Assembly: GCA_964616985.1 (NCBI GenBank)
Contig: CAZTVF010000031.1
Span: 1-46,720, forward strand
Direction: 5' to 3'
Length of the DNA: 46,720 nt
Source of the DNA: CAZTVF01 sp964616985
GTDB lineage: Bacteria; Planctomycetota; Phycisphaerae; SM23-33
Both the position numbers and the translations under genes were made by a program. Below the pieces are notes generated by a model. The model did not search any database and was not told the DNA's origin. It was given only the letters and a program-made list of their open reading frames with translations. Of this stretch, positions 24,887 through 32,530 are shown piece by piece. Position 1 is the stretch's first letter, and every line of letters begins with the position of its first letter.

Positions 24887-24941
24887 TGGCACCCCGCGGG
24901 GCATAGCACATGCGATTGCCCTAATCCAGGGAACCGGGGCT

Positions 24942-24968
24942 TTGACTTGGCGTCAGATTGTGTACAAT
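24942..24968 (+). promoter_or_regulatory. Promoter of the L,D-transpeptidase operon
   Basis: TTGACT (24942-24947), 15 nt, TACAAT (24963-24968); with TTTGAC as -35 the spacing is 16. The leader would be about 60 nt to the GTG at 25038. Confidence 0.55.
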
Positions 24969-25037
24969 CATCGCACGTTGTTCTTTGATTTTGTTGGCAC
25001 GTCTTCGCCGGCAATGGAAGGCCGGAAGGAGAGGCTT

Positions 25038-26087
25038 GTGAAGCGTCAGAAGAAGCGGTTGGTGGTGGTGCTGGTATTGACAGCCATCGCGGCGGGAACC
25101 TTGGCGGCGGTGATGTATCTGCGCCCCAACGAGCATCGGCCCGTCGCGACGATGCCCGCGACACCGGCGATTCCGGAGCGAACGGCGCCGCCGGCCGCCA
25201 CGCCCGCCCCCACTGCCGCCCCCGCGGCCAGCGCCTTGCCGGCCGCCTCGGCCGCGCCGTCCCCCGCCGCAACGCCGGCGGTCTCAGCCGACGCCGTCCG
25301 CCAGGGGCAGGCCCTTCGCCAGGCGGGCAAACTGCTGGAGGCCCGCTCGGTGCTGTCGGCGGCCATCTTCAGCGGCACTCTGTCGGCGCAGGACGAGTCG
25401 CTGGCCGTCGCCGAGGCCAACATGGCCAGCCAGCCGTTGATCCTGTCGAGCGAGTTGTTCGAGGGAGATTCGTACGCATATCCATACATGGTGAAGGTGG
25501 GCGACACGCTCACCGGCGCCAGCGGCATCGTCGAGTCGAGCAAACTGTACGTGCCCGCCCGCGGGATCCTGATGATCAACCGCCTGCAGCGCGGCGAGGA
25601 CATCCGCCCCGGCCAGCGGCTCAAGCTGGTGCGCGGGCCCTTCCACGCGATGGTCTCCAAGAGCAAGTTCACGATGGACCTGTACATCCAGCGCGACGGC
25701 GGGGAGAAGATATTCCTCAAGCGCGTCAAGGTGGGCCTGGGCAAGAACGACAGCACCCCCATGGGCGAGTGGCGCCTGGCCGCCGGCAAGAAGCAGGTGC
25801 ACCCCGACTGGACCACGCCGCCCGGCAGCGGCCTGCGAGAGAAGATCCAGTACGGCGAGGAAGGCTACACGTTCGGGTCGCGCGGGCTGTGGATTGCGCT
25901 GGAAGGCACCGAGGAGAAGACGCGCTCCATCGCCGGCATCGGCATCCACAGCACCAACGACCCCAACAGCATCGGCAAGGCCAACTCCCTGGGCTGCGTC
26001 CGCATGTCCGATGACGACATTGAACTGGTGTTTTCACTGCTGTACGATGGCCGCAGCGTGTTCAGCACGGTCCAGATCGTTCCCTAG
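25038..26087 (+). CDS. Membrane-anchored L,D-transpeptidase with LysM-like domain
   Basis: An L,D-transpeptidase (YkuD family) that cross-links or trims peptidoglycan, or attaches proteins to it, using a catalytic Cys. The 349-residue protein starts at GTG, supported by AAGGAG 6 nt upstream; an ATG at 25014 lacks one. It has a basic start and a membrane helix (about residues 8-27), then a 60-residue Ala/Pro/Thr linker. A LysM-like unit follows (PYMVKVGDTLTGASGI ... ILMINRLQRGEDIRPGQRLK). The YkuD domain follows, with the catalytic motif GIHSTNDPNSIG plus NSLGCVRMSDDD (Cys320). The next gene begins 26 nt downstream, so both probably act on the envelope. Confidence 0.92.
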   Translation: MKRQKKRLVVVLVLTAIAAGTLAAVMYLRPNEHRPVATMPATPAIPERTAPPAATPAPTAAPAASALPAASAAPSPAATPAVSADAVRQGQALRQAGKLLEARSVLSAAIFSGTLSAQDESLAVAEANMASQPLILSSELFEGDSYAYPYMVKVGDTLTGASGIVESSKLYVPARGILMINRLQRGEDIRPGQRLKLVRGPFHAMVSKSKFTMDLYIQRDGGEKIFLKRVKVGLGKNDSTPMGEWRLAAGKKQVHPDWTTPPGSGLREKIQYGEEGYTFGSRGLWIALEGTEEKTRSIAGIGIHSTNDPNSIGKANSLGCVRMSDDDIELVFSLLYDGRSVFSTVQIVP

Positions 26088-26113
26088 AGAGAAGAGAACC
26101 GAAAGGGGCAGTC

Positions 26114-27991
26114 ATGTTTGAAAGAGGAAGCCGGGGCATAGTCTATGCACTGGTGGCGGGGTTCGTGCTGTCGTCGGCCTTCGCATCCGCCGCCGAGCCC
26201 ACCACGCGCAAGGCCGCATCCTTCAGCGACAACTGGATGGGCACGGTCTGCCTGGAGGAACTCAAGAACGCCGTCGAGAAGAACGCCCTGCCCGACCTCA
26301 AGAAGCGGCTGGAGGCGGCCGTGCTGGCCCGCCTGTCGTGCGGGCAACTGAACGACATGGATGCCCTGACCGACGCGGTGTACGTGCTGCGCGCGTGCGA
26401 GTATCTGCCCGAGGCGGGCAGGACGGCCAGCGGGGCCAAGCTGGCGAACATGCTGGCCGGCAACCGCGAGGTGGCCCGGCACCTCTACCGCAGCATCGAC
26501 AGCGGCATGCAGGCCAGCATTGTGTTCAAGAGCTTCGGCGAGCTGTTCGACGGCGAGGAGAAGATGGTGGTGGAGTACCCCACGCTGGCCGTGGCCTTCG
26601 CCACCAGCCTGCCCGGCCGCTACCCCGGCAAGCTCAAGGACCCCGCCAGCACGCTGGACAGCTTCAAGTGGTACGCCCAGCCCAAGGTGCCCTTCCGTTT
26701 CCCGATGAAGACGATCCCCTACGAGGTGGCCCGCTACCTGGCCGATTCCCGCCTGGCGATCAAGGAGCGGCAGTGGGCGGTGGCCACCTACATGAAGAAC
26801 ACCGACGGCGGCATGTGCGGGCGGGCCTACGCCGACATCCGCTTCGACGTCGACTACTGGGAAGGCTGGGCGGGCAAGAAGCTGGCGAAGTTCGACTTCA
26901 CGCTGGAGAACATCAAGGCCCAGGGCGGCGTGTACAGCGACATGACCCACTACTGCGTTCAGGTGGGCAAGAGCCTGGGCATCCCGGCCGTGACCGTCTA
27001 CGTCGGCAACGGCGCCGACGTGTCGTACGAGTACCCCGCGTACCTCAACCCCAAGAACGCGCAGGTCGAGGACGTGCAGGGCTTCAGCAAGATCTTCGGC
27101 TCGGTGATCAACCCGCTCACCGGCAAGTACCAGAACTACTGCAACTTCATCCTGACCTGCTATGCCGGCATGCTGCCGCTGGAGCGCCGAGAGCAGGCCG
27201 ATGCGGCCGTGTACCTGGCCCGCCTGGTCGATAACGTCCGCGACAGCAACCCCGTCATCGACCGGGCCGAACTGGCGAGGATGGCCGAGATGTACAACGC
27301 CAAGGTGCCCGACGGCAAGGCCAAGGCCGACGCGGAGCAGATGCCCATCGGCAAGGTGAAGATCGACCTGGCGCTGGTGGAGGAGATGTTCCGCCAGGCC
27401 ATGGAGCGGAACCTGGCGTACGAGCCGGCGTGGGACCTGCTGCTGGAACTGCGGAAGAAGGACCGCCTGCCGGCTGATCGCATCGATCGCTACATCGACA
27501 TCATCGTGCAGCGGACGGCGAAGGAGTTTCCCGACTTCAGCTGCGACATCGTGCAGAAGATCATCCCGACGATTCCGGACCCCGAGGTCCGGCTGAAGGC
27601 CTACGAGCGGATGCGGAACGTCTACGGCAAGGACCGCACCGACCTCATCGGGCAGGTGATGATCGCGGTGGCCGACGACCTCCAATCGCAGGGCAAGAAG
27701 GACCGCGCCTACGCCGCCTACGAGAACGCCGCCAACATCTGCATCAAGATCGACGGCATCGTCATCAAGGCCCTGGACAAGGCCGAGAAGATGCTCCTGG
27801 AGTCGAACAAAAAGGAGCAGGCGATGAAGATGTACGAGTCGTACTGGGGCCGGTGCTGGCACCCCAGCAAGGAATACCGCTGGCGCCGAAGCACCGCCTG
27901 GTACATCCTGGGCAAACGCTACGCCAGCCTCCTGCTTGACCTTGGCAAGGAAGCCGCCGCCAAGGACCTCTACAAGAAGCTGGAAAGCTGA
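26114..27991 (+). CDS. Secreted protein with degenerate transglutaminase-like segment and helical repeats
   Basis: A 625-residue protein with a signal peptide (MFERGSRGIVYALVAGFVLS, cleavage likely after ASA near residue 27). The segment AQGGVYSDMTHYCVQVGKSL followed by GIPAVTVYVGNG looks like the core of transglutaminase-like proteins. There the pattern is usually GGVCxDxA...LGIPA with a catalytic Cys. Here that position is Tyr274, and no usual His-Asp pair follows, so it is probably not a protease or transferase. Residues 350-625 are helical, TPR-like (AAYENAANICIKIDGIVIKA, KMYESYWGRCW). It lies 26 nt after the L,D-transpeptidase gene. A role in the periplasm with peptidoglycan is inferred from position. 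A role as a scaffold is possible. Confidence 0.75.
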   Translation: MFERGSRGIVYALVAGFVLSSAFASAAEPTTRKAASFSDNWMGTVCLEELKNAVEKNALPDLKKRLEAAVLARLSCGQLNDMDALTDAVYVLRACEYLPEAGRTASGAKLANMLAGNREVARHLYRSIDSGMQASIVFKSFGELFDGEEKMVVEYPTLAVAFATSLPGRYPGKLKDPASTLDSFKWYAQPKVPFRFPMKTIPYEVARYLADSRLAIKERQWAVATYMKNTDGGMCGRAYADIRFDVDYWEGWAGKKLAKFDFTLENIKAQGGVYSDMTHYCVQVGKSLGIPAVTVYVGNGADVSYEYPAYLNPKNAQVEDVQGFSKIFGSVINPLTGKYQNYCNFILTCYAGMLPLERREQADAAVYLARLVDNVRDSNPVIDRAELARMAEMYNAKVPDGKAKADAEQMPIGKVKIDLALVEEMFRQAMERNLAYEPAWDLLLELRKKDRLPADRIDRYIDIIVQRTAKEFPDFSCDIVQKIIPTIPDPEVRLKAYERMRNVYGKDRTDLIGQVMIAVADDLQSQGKKDRAYAAYENAANICIKIDGIVIKALDKAEKMLLESNKKEQAMKMYESYWGRCWHPSKEYRWRRSTAWYILGKRYASLLLDLGKEAAAKDLYKKLES

Positions 27992-28073
27992 CGCCGGGCG
28001 GATGATGGGTGCCGTGGCCTGCAAAGCGCAGCGGGGCAACCACGCAGCGCCGCCGGCTAGCCGTGGCTGGTAC

Positions 28074-28200
28074 TCCTTCACAGTTGAATCTGGGAGTAAG
28101 GCTTTGGCGGCGGCTTGCCGTTCGGCGCTGCCGGGGTGGCGGCCTTCCAAGGCCGGTGCCTGCAGACGGCTGCGGTGGCGGCCTGGAAGGCCATCACCCC
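28074..28200. repeat. Half R2 element joined to an R1 inverted repeat
   Basis: 28074-28130 repeats the left flank and one arm of R2 (TCCTTCACAGTTGAATCTGG ... GGCTTGCCGTTCGGCGCT). It runs straight into an R1-type inverted repeat: arms GGGGTGGCGGCCTTCC at 28133-28148 and GGAAGGCCATCACCCC at 28185-28200, with two mismatches. The whole gap 27992-28223 shows no gene. Confidence 0.65.
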
Positions 28201-28223
28201 CTGAATGACACGAGAAAGTTCTG

Positions 28224-29384
28224 TCACGTGGGCAACGGGGCCGCTTCCTGATTGACGTCCCCCAGCAGTTGGTGCATCGCCGCCAGGCATGCTGGACGGT
28301 TGCCTTCACGCAGCGCCGTCGCCCCGCGCGAGAGCAGCGACACCTGTCGCTCCGTGAAGGCCATGGGCAGGGAGGGGGCGAACTGGCCCAGTCCCAGGCG
28401 GGCGAGGATATGGGCCTTGAGTTGGGCCAACCCTTCGCCCGTGTGCGCGGAGACGGCCAGGCCGCCGCCGGCGCCGCCGAGATCGGACTTGGTGCGGACG
28501 TGCAGCACGTTGGGCCAGTCCGCCGCAGCCGGGCCGGCCGCCGTGTCGTCGTGCAGAAGCACGACCAGGTCGCAGCGGCCGATGCAGTCCATCGCCCGCC
28601 GCACGGCCTCCTGATCGATCGCCTGTTGCGGGCCCGCCGGGGCGTCCCAGAGCCCGGCCGTGTCCGTCAGCCAGACCGGCAGGCCGTCGAGGATCGCCGC
28701 CTCACGGACCCAGTCGCGCGTGGTGCCGGCCGTGGCGTGAACGAGGCTCACGGCCCGCCCCACCAGGCGGTTGGCCAGCGTGCTCTTGCCCGCGTTGGGC
28801 GCGCCGGCGAGGACCACTTCGGGGGGCTGCAGAAGCCGACGGGCCACGCAGAGGCGCGCGGCGGCGAGATCGAGTTCATTCGCCCCCCCCCCGGCCGCAA
28901 GGCCGTCGATACATGTTCGGGCCAGGCGGCTGATGCCGCCCGACCACTGCTGCGTCAGGGCCGCCACCACCTGCGCGCTGGCGGCCTGCGGAAGGTGCTG
29001 GAGCATCTCGCAGCCGATGGCGGGGTTGGCCCATCGCGGGTGCGCGGGACCCAGGCCCGCGCCGGCCGGTGGTTCTTGCAGCACCGCCGCCCCCTGCCGT
29101 TCCAGGGCCGACAGCGTGGCCGCAGCGGCGGCCGGGCCGCCGTGAATGTTGATTTCGACCTGGACGCCACGGACGCCGACGACGGCTTCGTCCACGACCT
29201 GGCCGCCGTCGAGGATGTGCCCGAGTTGCAGCCGGTCGGCCCCGGCGCAAGGCAGGCCGTGCGGGCGGAACACGCGGGCGAGGATCTCACCCGCGCCGCC
29301 GCCCTGCAGCAGGATCACCGCGATGCCGCCGCGGCCGGGCGGCGTGGCAAGGCAGGCAGTGGTAATGGATTGATCAGCTTCCAT
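28224..29384 (-). CDS. Divergent MnmE-like GTPase lacking hallmark motifs
   Basis: A 386-residue protein built like the tRNA-modification GTPase MnmE (TrmE) but degenerate. The N-terminus has ITTACLATPPGRGGIAVI, the MnmE folate-domain start, and EINIHGGPAAAAATL matches the usual VEIHGHGGP. The next hallmark, FTxRAFxNGKxDLxQAEA, is missing, replaced by AHPRWANPAIGCEMLQHL. The G domain is present: G1 GAPNAGKST, G2 GTTRD, G3 DTAGLW, G4 TKSD instead of NKxD, and G5-like SAHTG. The C-terminal CIGK box with the catalytic Cys is absent; the protein ends EAAPLPT. A run of ten G (sense strand) lies in the linker. It probably does not do standard U34 modification; a true mnmE may be elsewhere. Confidence 0.78.
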   Translation of the reverse strand: MEADQSITTACLATPPGRGGIAVILLQGGGAGEILARVFRPHGLPCAGADRLQLGHILDGGQVVDEAVVGVRGVQVEINIHGGPAAAAATLSALERQGAAVLQEPPAGAGLGPAHPRWANPAIGCEMLQHLPQAASAQVVAALTQQWSGGISRLARTCIDGLAAGGGANELDLAAARLCVARRLLQPPEVVLAGAPNAGKSTLANRLVGRAVSLVHATAGTTRDWVREAAILDGLPVWLTDTAGLWDAPAGPQQAIDQEAVRRAMDCIGRCDLVVLLHDDTAAGPAAADWPNVLHVRTKSDLGGAGGGLAVSAHTGEGLAQLKAHILARLGLGQFAPSLPMAFTERQVSLLSRGATALREGNRPACLAAMHQLLGDVNQEAAPLPT

Positions 29385-29490
29385 ACATTGTTCAGGCCGG
29401 TGAGGTCGGGCCAATGAATGCGGATCGGCTCGGCGCCGATGCCATGATACCAGGCGCCGGCCGGGACGAAGAGACGAAGGGGATTCAAAT

Positions 29491-30285
29491 CTATTTCAGC
29501 AGCGAGCGGTAATAGGCCATCGCCACGCCGCGCACGACCAGGTCGGGCACGATGGCCTGGACCAGGGCGCTGTCTTCGATGTTGCCGATGACCAGTTCGG
29601 CGTCGCCGCCGGTTGCGATCACCAGCGGCCAGTGCCCCATGGCCGTCGCATAGGTCTCCACCAGTTCCTTCAGCGCGCCCCGGCAGCCGAACACGATGCC
29701 GCCGATGATGGCCTGCCGCGTGTCGCCGCCGAACACCCAGTCAGGGTTGACCATCTCCACCTGCGGCAGCTGCGCGGTCTGGCTCGCCAGCGCCCGGGCC
29801 GACACCGTCAGCCCCGGCAGGATCGCTCCGCCCATGAACACGCCTTCGTCGTTGACGCAGTCGACCGTGATGGCCGTGCCGAAGTTGGCCACCACGCACG
29901 CGGCGCCCAGGCGGTCGTACGCCGCCACGGCCGCGCACAGCCGGTCCACGCCGATCTTCTCCGGCTGGGCCAGCAGCGTGTCGATCGGCAGCAGGAGATC
30001 CCGGCCGATCACCATCGCCTCCTCCCCCATCACCGCCACCACGTCCAGCAGCACCTTCAGCGCGGGGGGGTTGACGCTGGCGATGACGATCTTGCGAGGC
30101 TCGGGCACCTGGGCCCACACCGCCGCCAGTTCGTCGGCCAACGGGGCCATGTCGGCCGTCGAGACGTGGTGCAGTTCATCCACCTCTTCACCGCAGACGG
30201 CGGCGAAGTGAATGCGGCTGTTGCCCACGTCGCAGGCCAGCACGCAGGGGACCTGCGATTCGTCCTCGTTGCGGGGTTCGATCAT
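29491..30285 (-). CDS. coaX: Type III pantothenate kinase
   Basis: Phosphorylates pantothenate, the first step of coenzyme A synthesis. It is a 264-residue ASKHA-fold kinase. Signatures are the phosphate-1 loop ACDVGNSRIHFA, the pantothenate-binding GVDRLCAAVAAYDR, the phosphate-2 region ANFGTAITVDCVN and MGGAILPGLTVSARAL. The adenosine motif IATGGDAELV is near the C-terminus. The start codon overlaps the obgE stop by 4 nt (ATGA), so translation is coupled. The 106-nt space to the next gene contains no clear terminator. Confidence 0.95.
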   Translation of the reverse strand: MIEPRNEDESQVPCVLACDVGNSRIHFAAVCGEEVDELHHVSTADMAPLADELAAVWAQVPEPRKIVIASVNPPALKVLLDVVAVMGEEAMVIGRDLLLPIDTLLAQPEKIGVDRLCAAVAAYDRLGAACVVANFGTAITVDCVNDEGVFMGGAILPGLTVSARALASQTAQLPQVEMVNPDWVFGGDTRQAIIGGIVFGCRGALKELVETYATAMGHWPLVIATGGDAELVIGNIEDSALVQAIVPDLVVRGVAMAYYRSLLK

Positions 30286-31277
30286 TCTGTGTCTTCCTTG
30301 TGCAGCTGGCGCCAGATCCGCTCGCCCAGCTCCCGGATGCCTTCGCCCGTGACGCCGCTGATGGCCGAGACCTTGACACCCACGGCGGCGGCGAATTCGG
30401 CCAGCCGCTCATGGCTGCCGGTGAGGTCCATCTTGTTGGCCACGATGATCTCTTCCTTCGCGGCCAGCGTGGGCGAATACGCCTCCAACTCCTTGCGGAT
30501 GGCGCGGTAGTCGGCCACCGGGTCGCCTTCGACGGGGCTGATGTCGACCAGGTGCACCAGCAGCCGCGTGCGTTCCACGTGGCGGAGAAATTCGTCGCCC
30601 AGGCCCGCACCGGTGTGCGCGCCTTCGATGAGGCCCGGGATATCGGCCAGCACGAAGCGCCGGAAACCCTGGAGCTCCACGATGCCCAGGCACGGATAGA
30701 GCGTTGTGAAGGGATAGGCCCCGATCTTGGGCCGCGCGGCCGAGAGCCGCGACAGCAGCGTGCTCTTGCCGGCGTTGGGCTTGCCGACGAGGCCGGCGTC
30801 GGCGATGAGCTTTAGCTCCAGGCGAAGCTGGCGCTTGGTGCCCAGGCCGCCGGGCTCGCAGAAGCGCGGCGCCTGCTGCGTGGGGCTCTTGAAGTGCTCG
30901 TTGCCGAAGCCGCCCTTGCCGCCCTCGGCGACACAGAGCGTTTCACCGGGTTCCGAAAGGTCCTTGAGCACGACGCCCAGTTCGGCGTCCATCACGATCG
31001 TGCCGGGAGGCACGCGGATGATGATGTCCTCGCCGTTGCGGCCGTGGCAGCTCTTGCCCAGTCCGTGGCCGCCGCGCTCGGCCTTCCAGTGGTGGTGGCC
31101 GGCGAGGTGCTGAAGCGTGTTGTACTGGTCGTCGGCCTGCAGGTAGACGCTGCCGCCGTTGCCGCCGTCGCCGCCGTTGGGGCCGCCCTTGGGGACGAAC
31201 TTCTCCCGGCGGAACGACATGCACCCGTTGCCGCCGTTGCCGCCGGAGACGAGGATTTCGACCTCATCGACGAACAT
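30282..31277 (-). CDS. obgE: Obg-family GTPase (CgtA)
   Basis: An essential GTPase that binds the 50S subunit and acts in ribosome assembly and stress signalling. The N-terminal Gly-rich OBG fold is clear (MFVDEVEILVSGGNGGNGC, PKGGPNGGDGGNGGSVYLQ). The G domain follows: G1 GLVGKPNAGKST, G3 VLADIPGLIEGAH, G4 VANKMD and G5 SAISGVTGEG. It has 331 residues from the ATG at 31277, where family homology begins. A GTG at 31307 would add ten residues; the ribosome sites of both are weak. It is downstream of rpmA, a classic pairing, but a terminator hairpin stands between them. Confidence 0.96.
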   Translation of the reverse strand: MFVDEVEILVSGGNGGNGCMSFRREKFVPKGGPNGGDGGNGGSVYLQADDQYNTLQHLAGHHHWKAERGGHGLGKSCHGRNGEDIIIRVPPGTIVMDAELGVVLKDLSEPGETLCVAEGGKGGFGNEHFKSPTQQAPRFCEPGGLGTKRQLRLELKLIADAGLVGKPNAGKSTLLSRLSAARPKIGAYPFTTLYPCLGIVELQGFRRFVLADIPGLIEGAHTGAGLGDEFLRHVERTRLLVHLVDISPVEGDPVADYRAIRKELEAYSPTLAAKEEIIVANKMDLTGSHERLAEFAAAVGVKVSAISGVTGEGIRELGERIWRQLHKEDTE

Positions 31278-31337
31278 GGCCTTGGAGATGGAGAGTGGTT
31301 CAGTCACGTTGTGCTCATTCTGGAGTTAGGGGCTGCC

Positions 31338-31375
31338 AAAAAAAAGAAGGATGGCGCCGCACGCGGGGCCATCCT
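31338..31375 (-). terminator. Rho-independent terminator or attenuator between rpmA and obgE
   Basis: Minus strand: stem AGGATGGC / GCCATCCT (31375-31348) around a GC-rich loop, followed by a run of T (31345-31338). It lies 25 nt after the rpmA stop and about 60 nt before obgE, so partial read-through is needed for obgE unless it has its own promoter. Confidence 0.8.
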
Positions 31376-31399
31376 CCGGTATCTCTGATACTGCAGGCG

Positions 31400-31633
31400 T
31401 TAGACCACGTCCACGAAGCGACCGCGGAAGGAGACCTTGCCGTCCTGCATGGCAAACAAGGTGTCATCGCGACCGCGAGCGACGTTGCGCCCCGCCTTGA
31501 ACGGCGTGCCGCACTGGCGGATGATGATGTTGCCGATCTTGACCTCTTGGCCGCCGTACAGCTTCACGCCGCGATGCTGCGCGTTGCTGTCACGACCGTT
31601 GCTGGTCGAACCTTGTCCCTTTTTATGTGCCAT
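31400..31633 (-). CDS. rpmA: 50S ribosomal protein L27
   Basis: A 77-residue L27, a basic protein near the peptidyl-transferase centre. It begins with the invariant MAHKKGQGSTSNGRDSN, followed by HRGVKLYGGQEVKIGNIIIR and GTPFKAGRNVARGRDDTLFA. It is a little shorter at the C-terminus than most L27 (about 85-90). The N-terminus needs no cleavage, unlike in Firmicutes. GGAG lies 7 nt before the ATG. Usually rplU (L21) precedes rpmA; here a secreted protein gene does, and rpmA has its own strong promoter. obgE follows behind a terminator. Confidence 0.98.
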   Translation of the reverse strand: MAHKKGQGSTSNGRDSNAQHRGVKLYGGQEVKIGNIIIRQCGTPFKAGRNVARGRDDTLFAMQDGKVSFRGRFVDVV

Positions 31634-31698
31634 GGCTTCACTCCAAAACGGTCCGCCCGGGGGCGGCCTTGTGCTTTCAGGTTAATAACGGATCGCCA

Positions 31699-31727
31699 AA
31701 TATATGCTACCGGCGATGGGCCGTCAA
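31699..31727 (-). promoter_or_regulatory. rpmA promoter
   Basis: Minus strand TTGACG (31727-31722), exactly 17 nt, TATATT (31704-31699). The transcript start near 31692 gives a leader of about 59 nt. The -35 and its next bases, TTGACGGCCC, are identical to those of the tRNA-Glu promoter. Confidence 0.8.
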
Positions 31728-31758
31728 TAGTTCAGTACAGGTTTTTTGCCGCCCTGCC

Positions 31759-32409
31759 TCAGCGCATCACCCAGGTCTTGGCCGTCAGGAACGGGACGAT
31801 CTTGCTGCGGGCGGCCGCCTCGCCGGGCAGGCTGTACTGCAGCTGCAGCGTCTTGGACAGCGTGATCGACGTCTTGGTCGTCGTCTTGCCGTACGATTCG
31901 CTCACCACGGGCTGGGGAGGCTTGATGACGCAGGTCTCACCGCTGAGGCCGCCGACGAAGATGTCGAACGAGCCCGCATCGGGATCGATGTCGGTGAAGA
32001 TGGCCACGCCTTCCTTGGCGTTGTCGGCCCCGCGAAGCAGCGGGCCGGCGATGTTCGACTGGTCCTTCAGCAGCGGGGCGTTCTCCCGCTCCTTGATCGC
32101 CGCGAAGACCGAGGACGAGACGCCCTGACCGCTGCGGAGCACTTGGCCGGTGTTGGTCGCCATCGCGAATTCGGGCACAAAACGCTGCTCCATTTCGCTC
32201 TTGTTGCTGACCGTGTACCGCATGTACCAGAAGGTCGTCGCCTTCGTCTCGCCCGGAAGCACGACCTGGATCATCGCCGGGGCCTTGAAGTCGAAGTCCA
32301 ACTGCCAGCTGACCGGGATGTCCGAGGGCTTGGGGGCCGTAAGGGCACTGCTGGCCACGATCGCGACCAGCGCCGCAGCCACGAACGTCAACGCAACGCT
32401 GCGATTCAT
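31759..32409 (-). CDS. Putative secreted protein of unknown function (216 aa)
   Basis: Not recognised. From the ATG at 32409 (AGGAG 8 nt upstream) it has a signal peptide, MNRSVALTFVAAALVAIVAS, with cleavage likely after the Ala-rich SSALTA near residue 25. The mature part looks beta-rich: PVSWQLDFDFKAPAMIQVVL, TTFWYMRYTVSNKSEMEQRF and FDIFVGGLSGETCVIKPP. That is an immunoglobulin-like look, fitting a periplasmic or surface protein. It has a strong promoter and is the only gene of its unit, with rpmA's own promoter following. No enzyme motif is visible. Confidence 0.75.
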   Translation of the reverse strand: MNRSVALTFVAAALVAIVASSALTAPKPSDIPVSWQLDFDFKAPAMIQVVLPGETKATTFWYMRYTVSNKSEMEQRFVPEFAMATNTGQVLRSGQGVSSSVFAAIKERENAPLLKDQSNIAGPLLRGADNAKEGVAIFTDIDPDAGSFDIFVGGLSGETCVIKPPQPVVSESYGKTTTKTSITLSKTLQLQYSLPGEAAARSKIVPFLTAKTWVMR

Positions 32410-32463
32410 TAGCACGTCTCCTGCTGTGGGGTTACCTGCGCATGCACAATGCCGAACGCTATG

Positions 32464-32492
32464 AAATTACGCCTCGGCGAGGGCAAAGTCAA
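32464..32492 (-). promoter_or_regulatory. Promoter of the 216-residue secreted protein
   Basis: Minus strand TTGACT (32492-32487), 17 nt, TAATTT (32469-32464); leader about 47 nt to the ATG at 32409. Confidence 0.7.
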
Positions 32493-32516
32493 CGCGATTC
32501 TCTGCGAACATCACAG

Positions 32517-32522
32517 TACAAT
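32517..32522 (+). promoter_or_regulatory. -10-like hexamer just before the GNAT gene
   Basis: TACAAT, 8 nt before the ATG at 32531. No good -35 is found at 16-18 nt. It fits the leaderless pattern. Confidence 0.4.
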
Positions 32523-32530
32523 GTCCCGCG

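Noticed and set aside
24726..24988. Continuation of the Fe-S protein frame or a small gene in the repeat region
   Set aside because: Peptides such as SPLRGLKAWHPAG come from the AGCATGG hairpin repeat.
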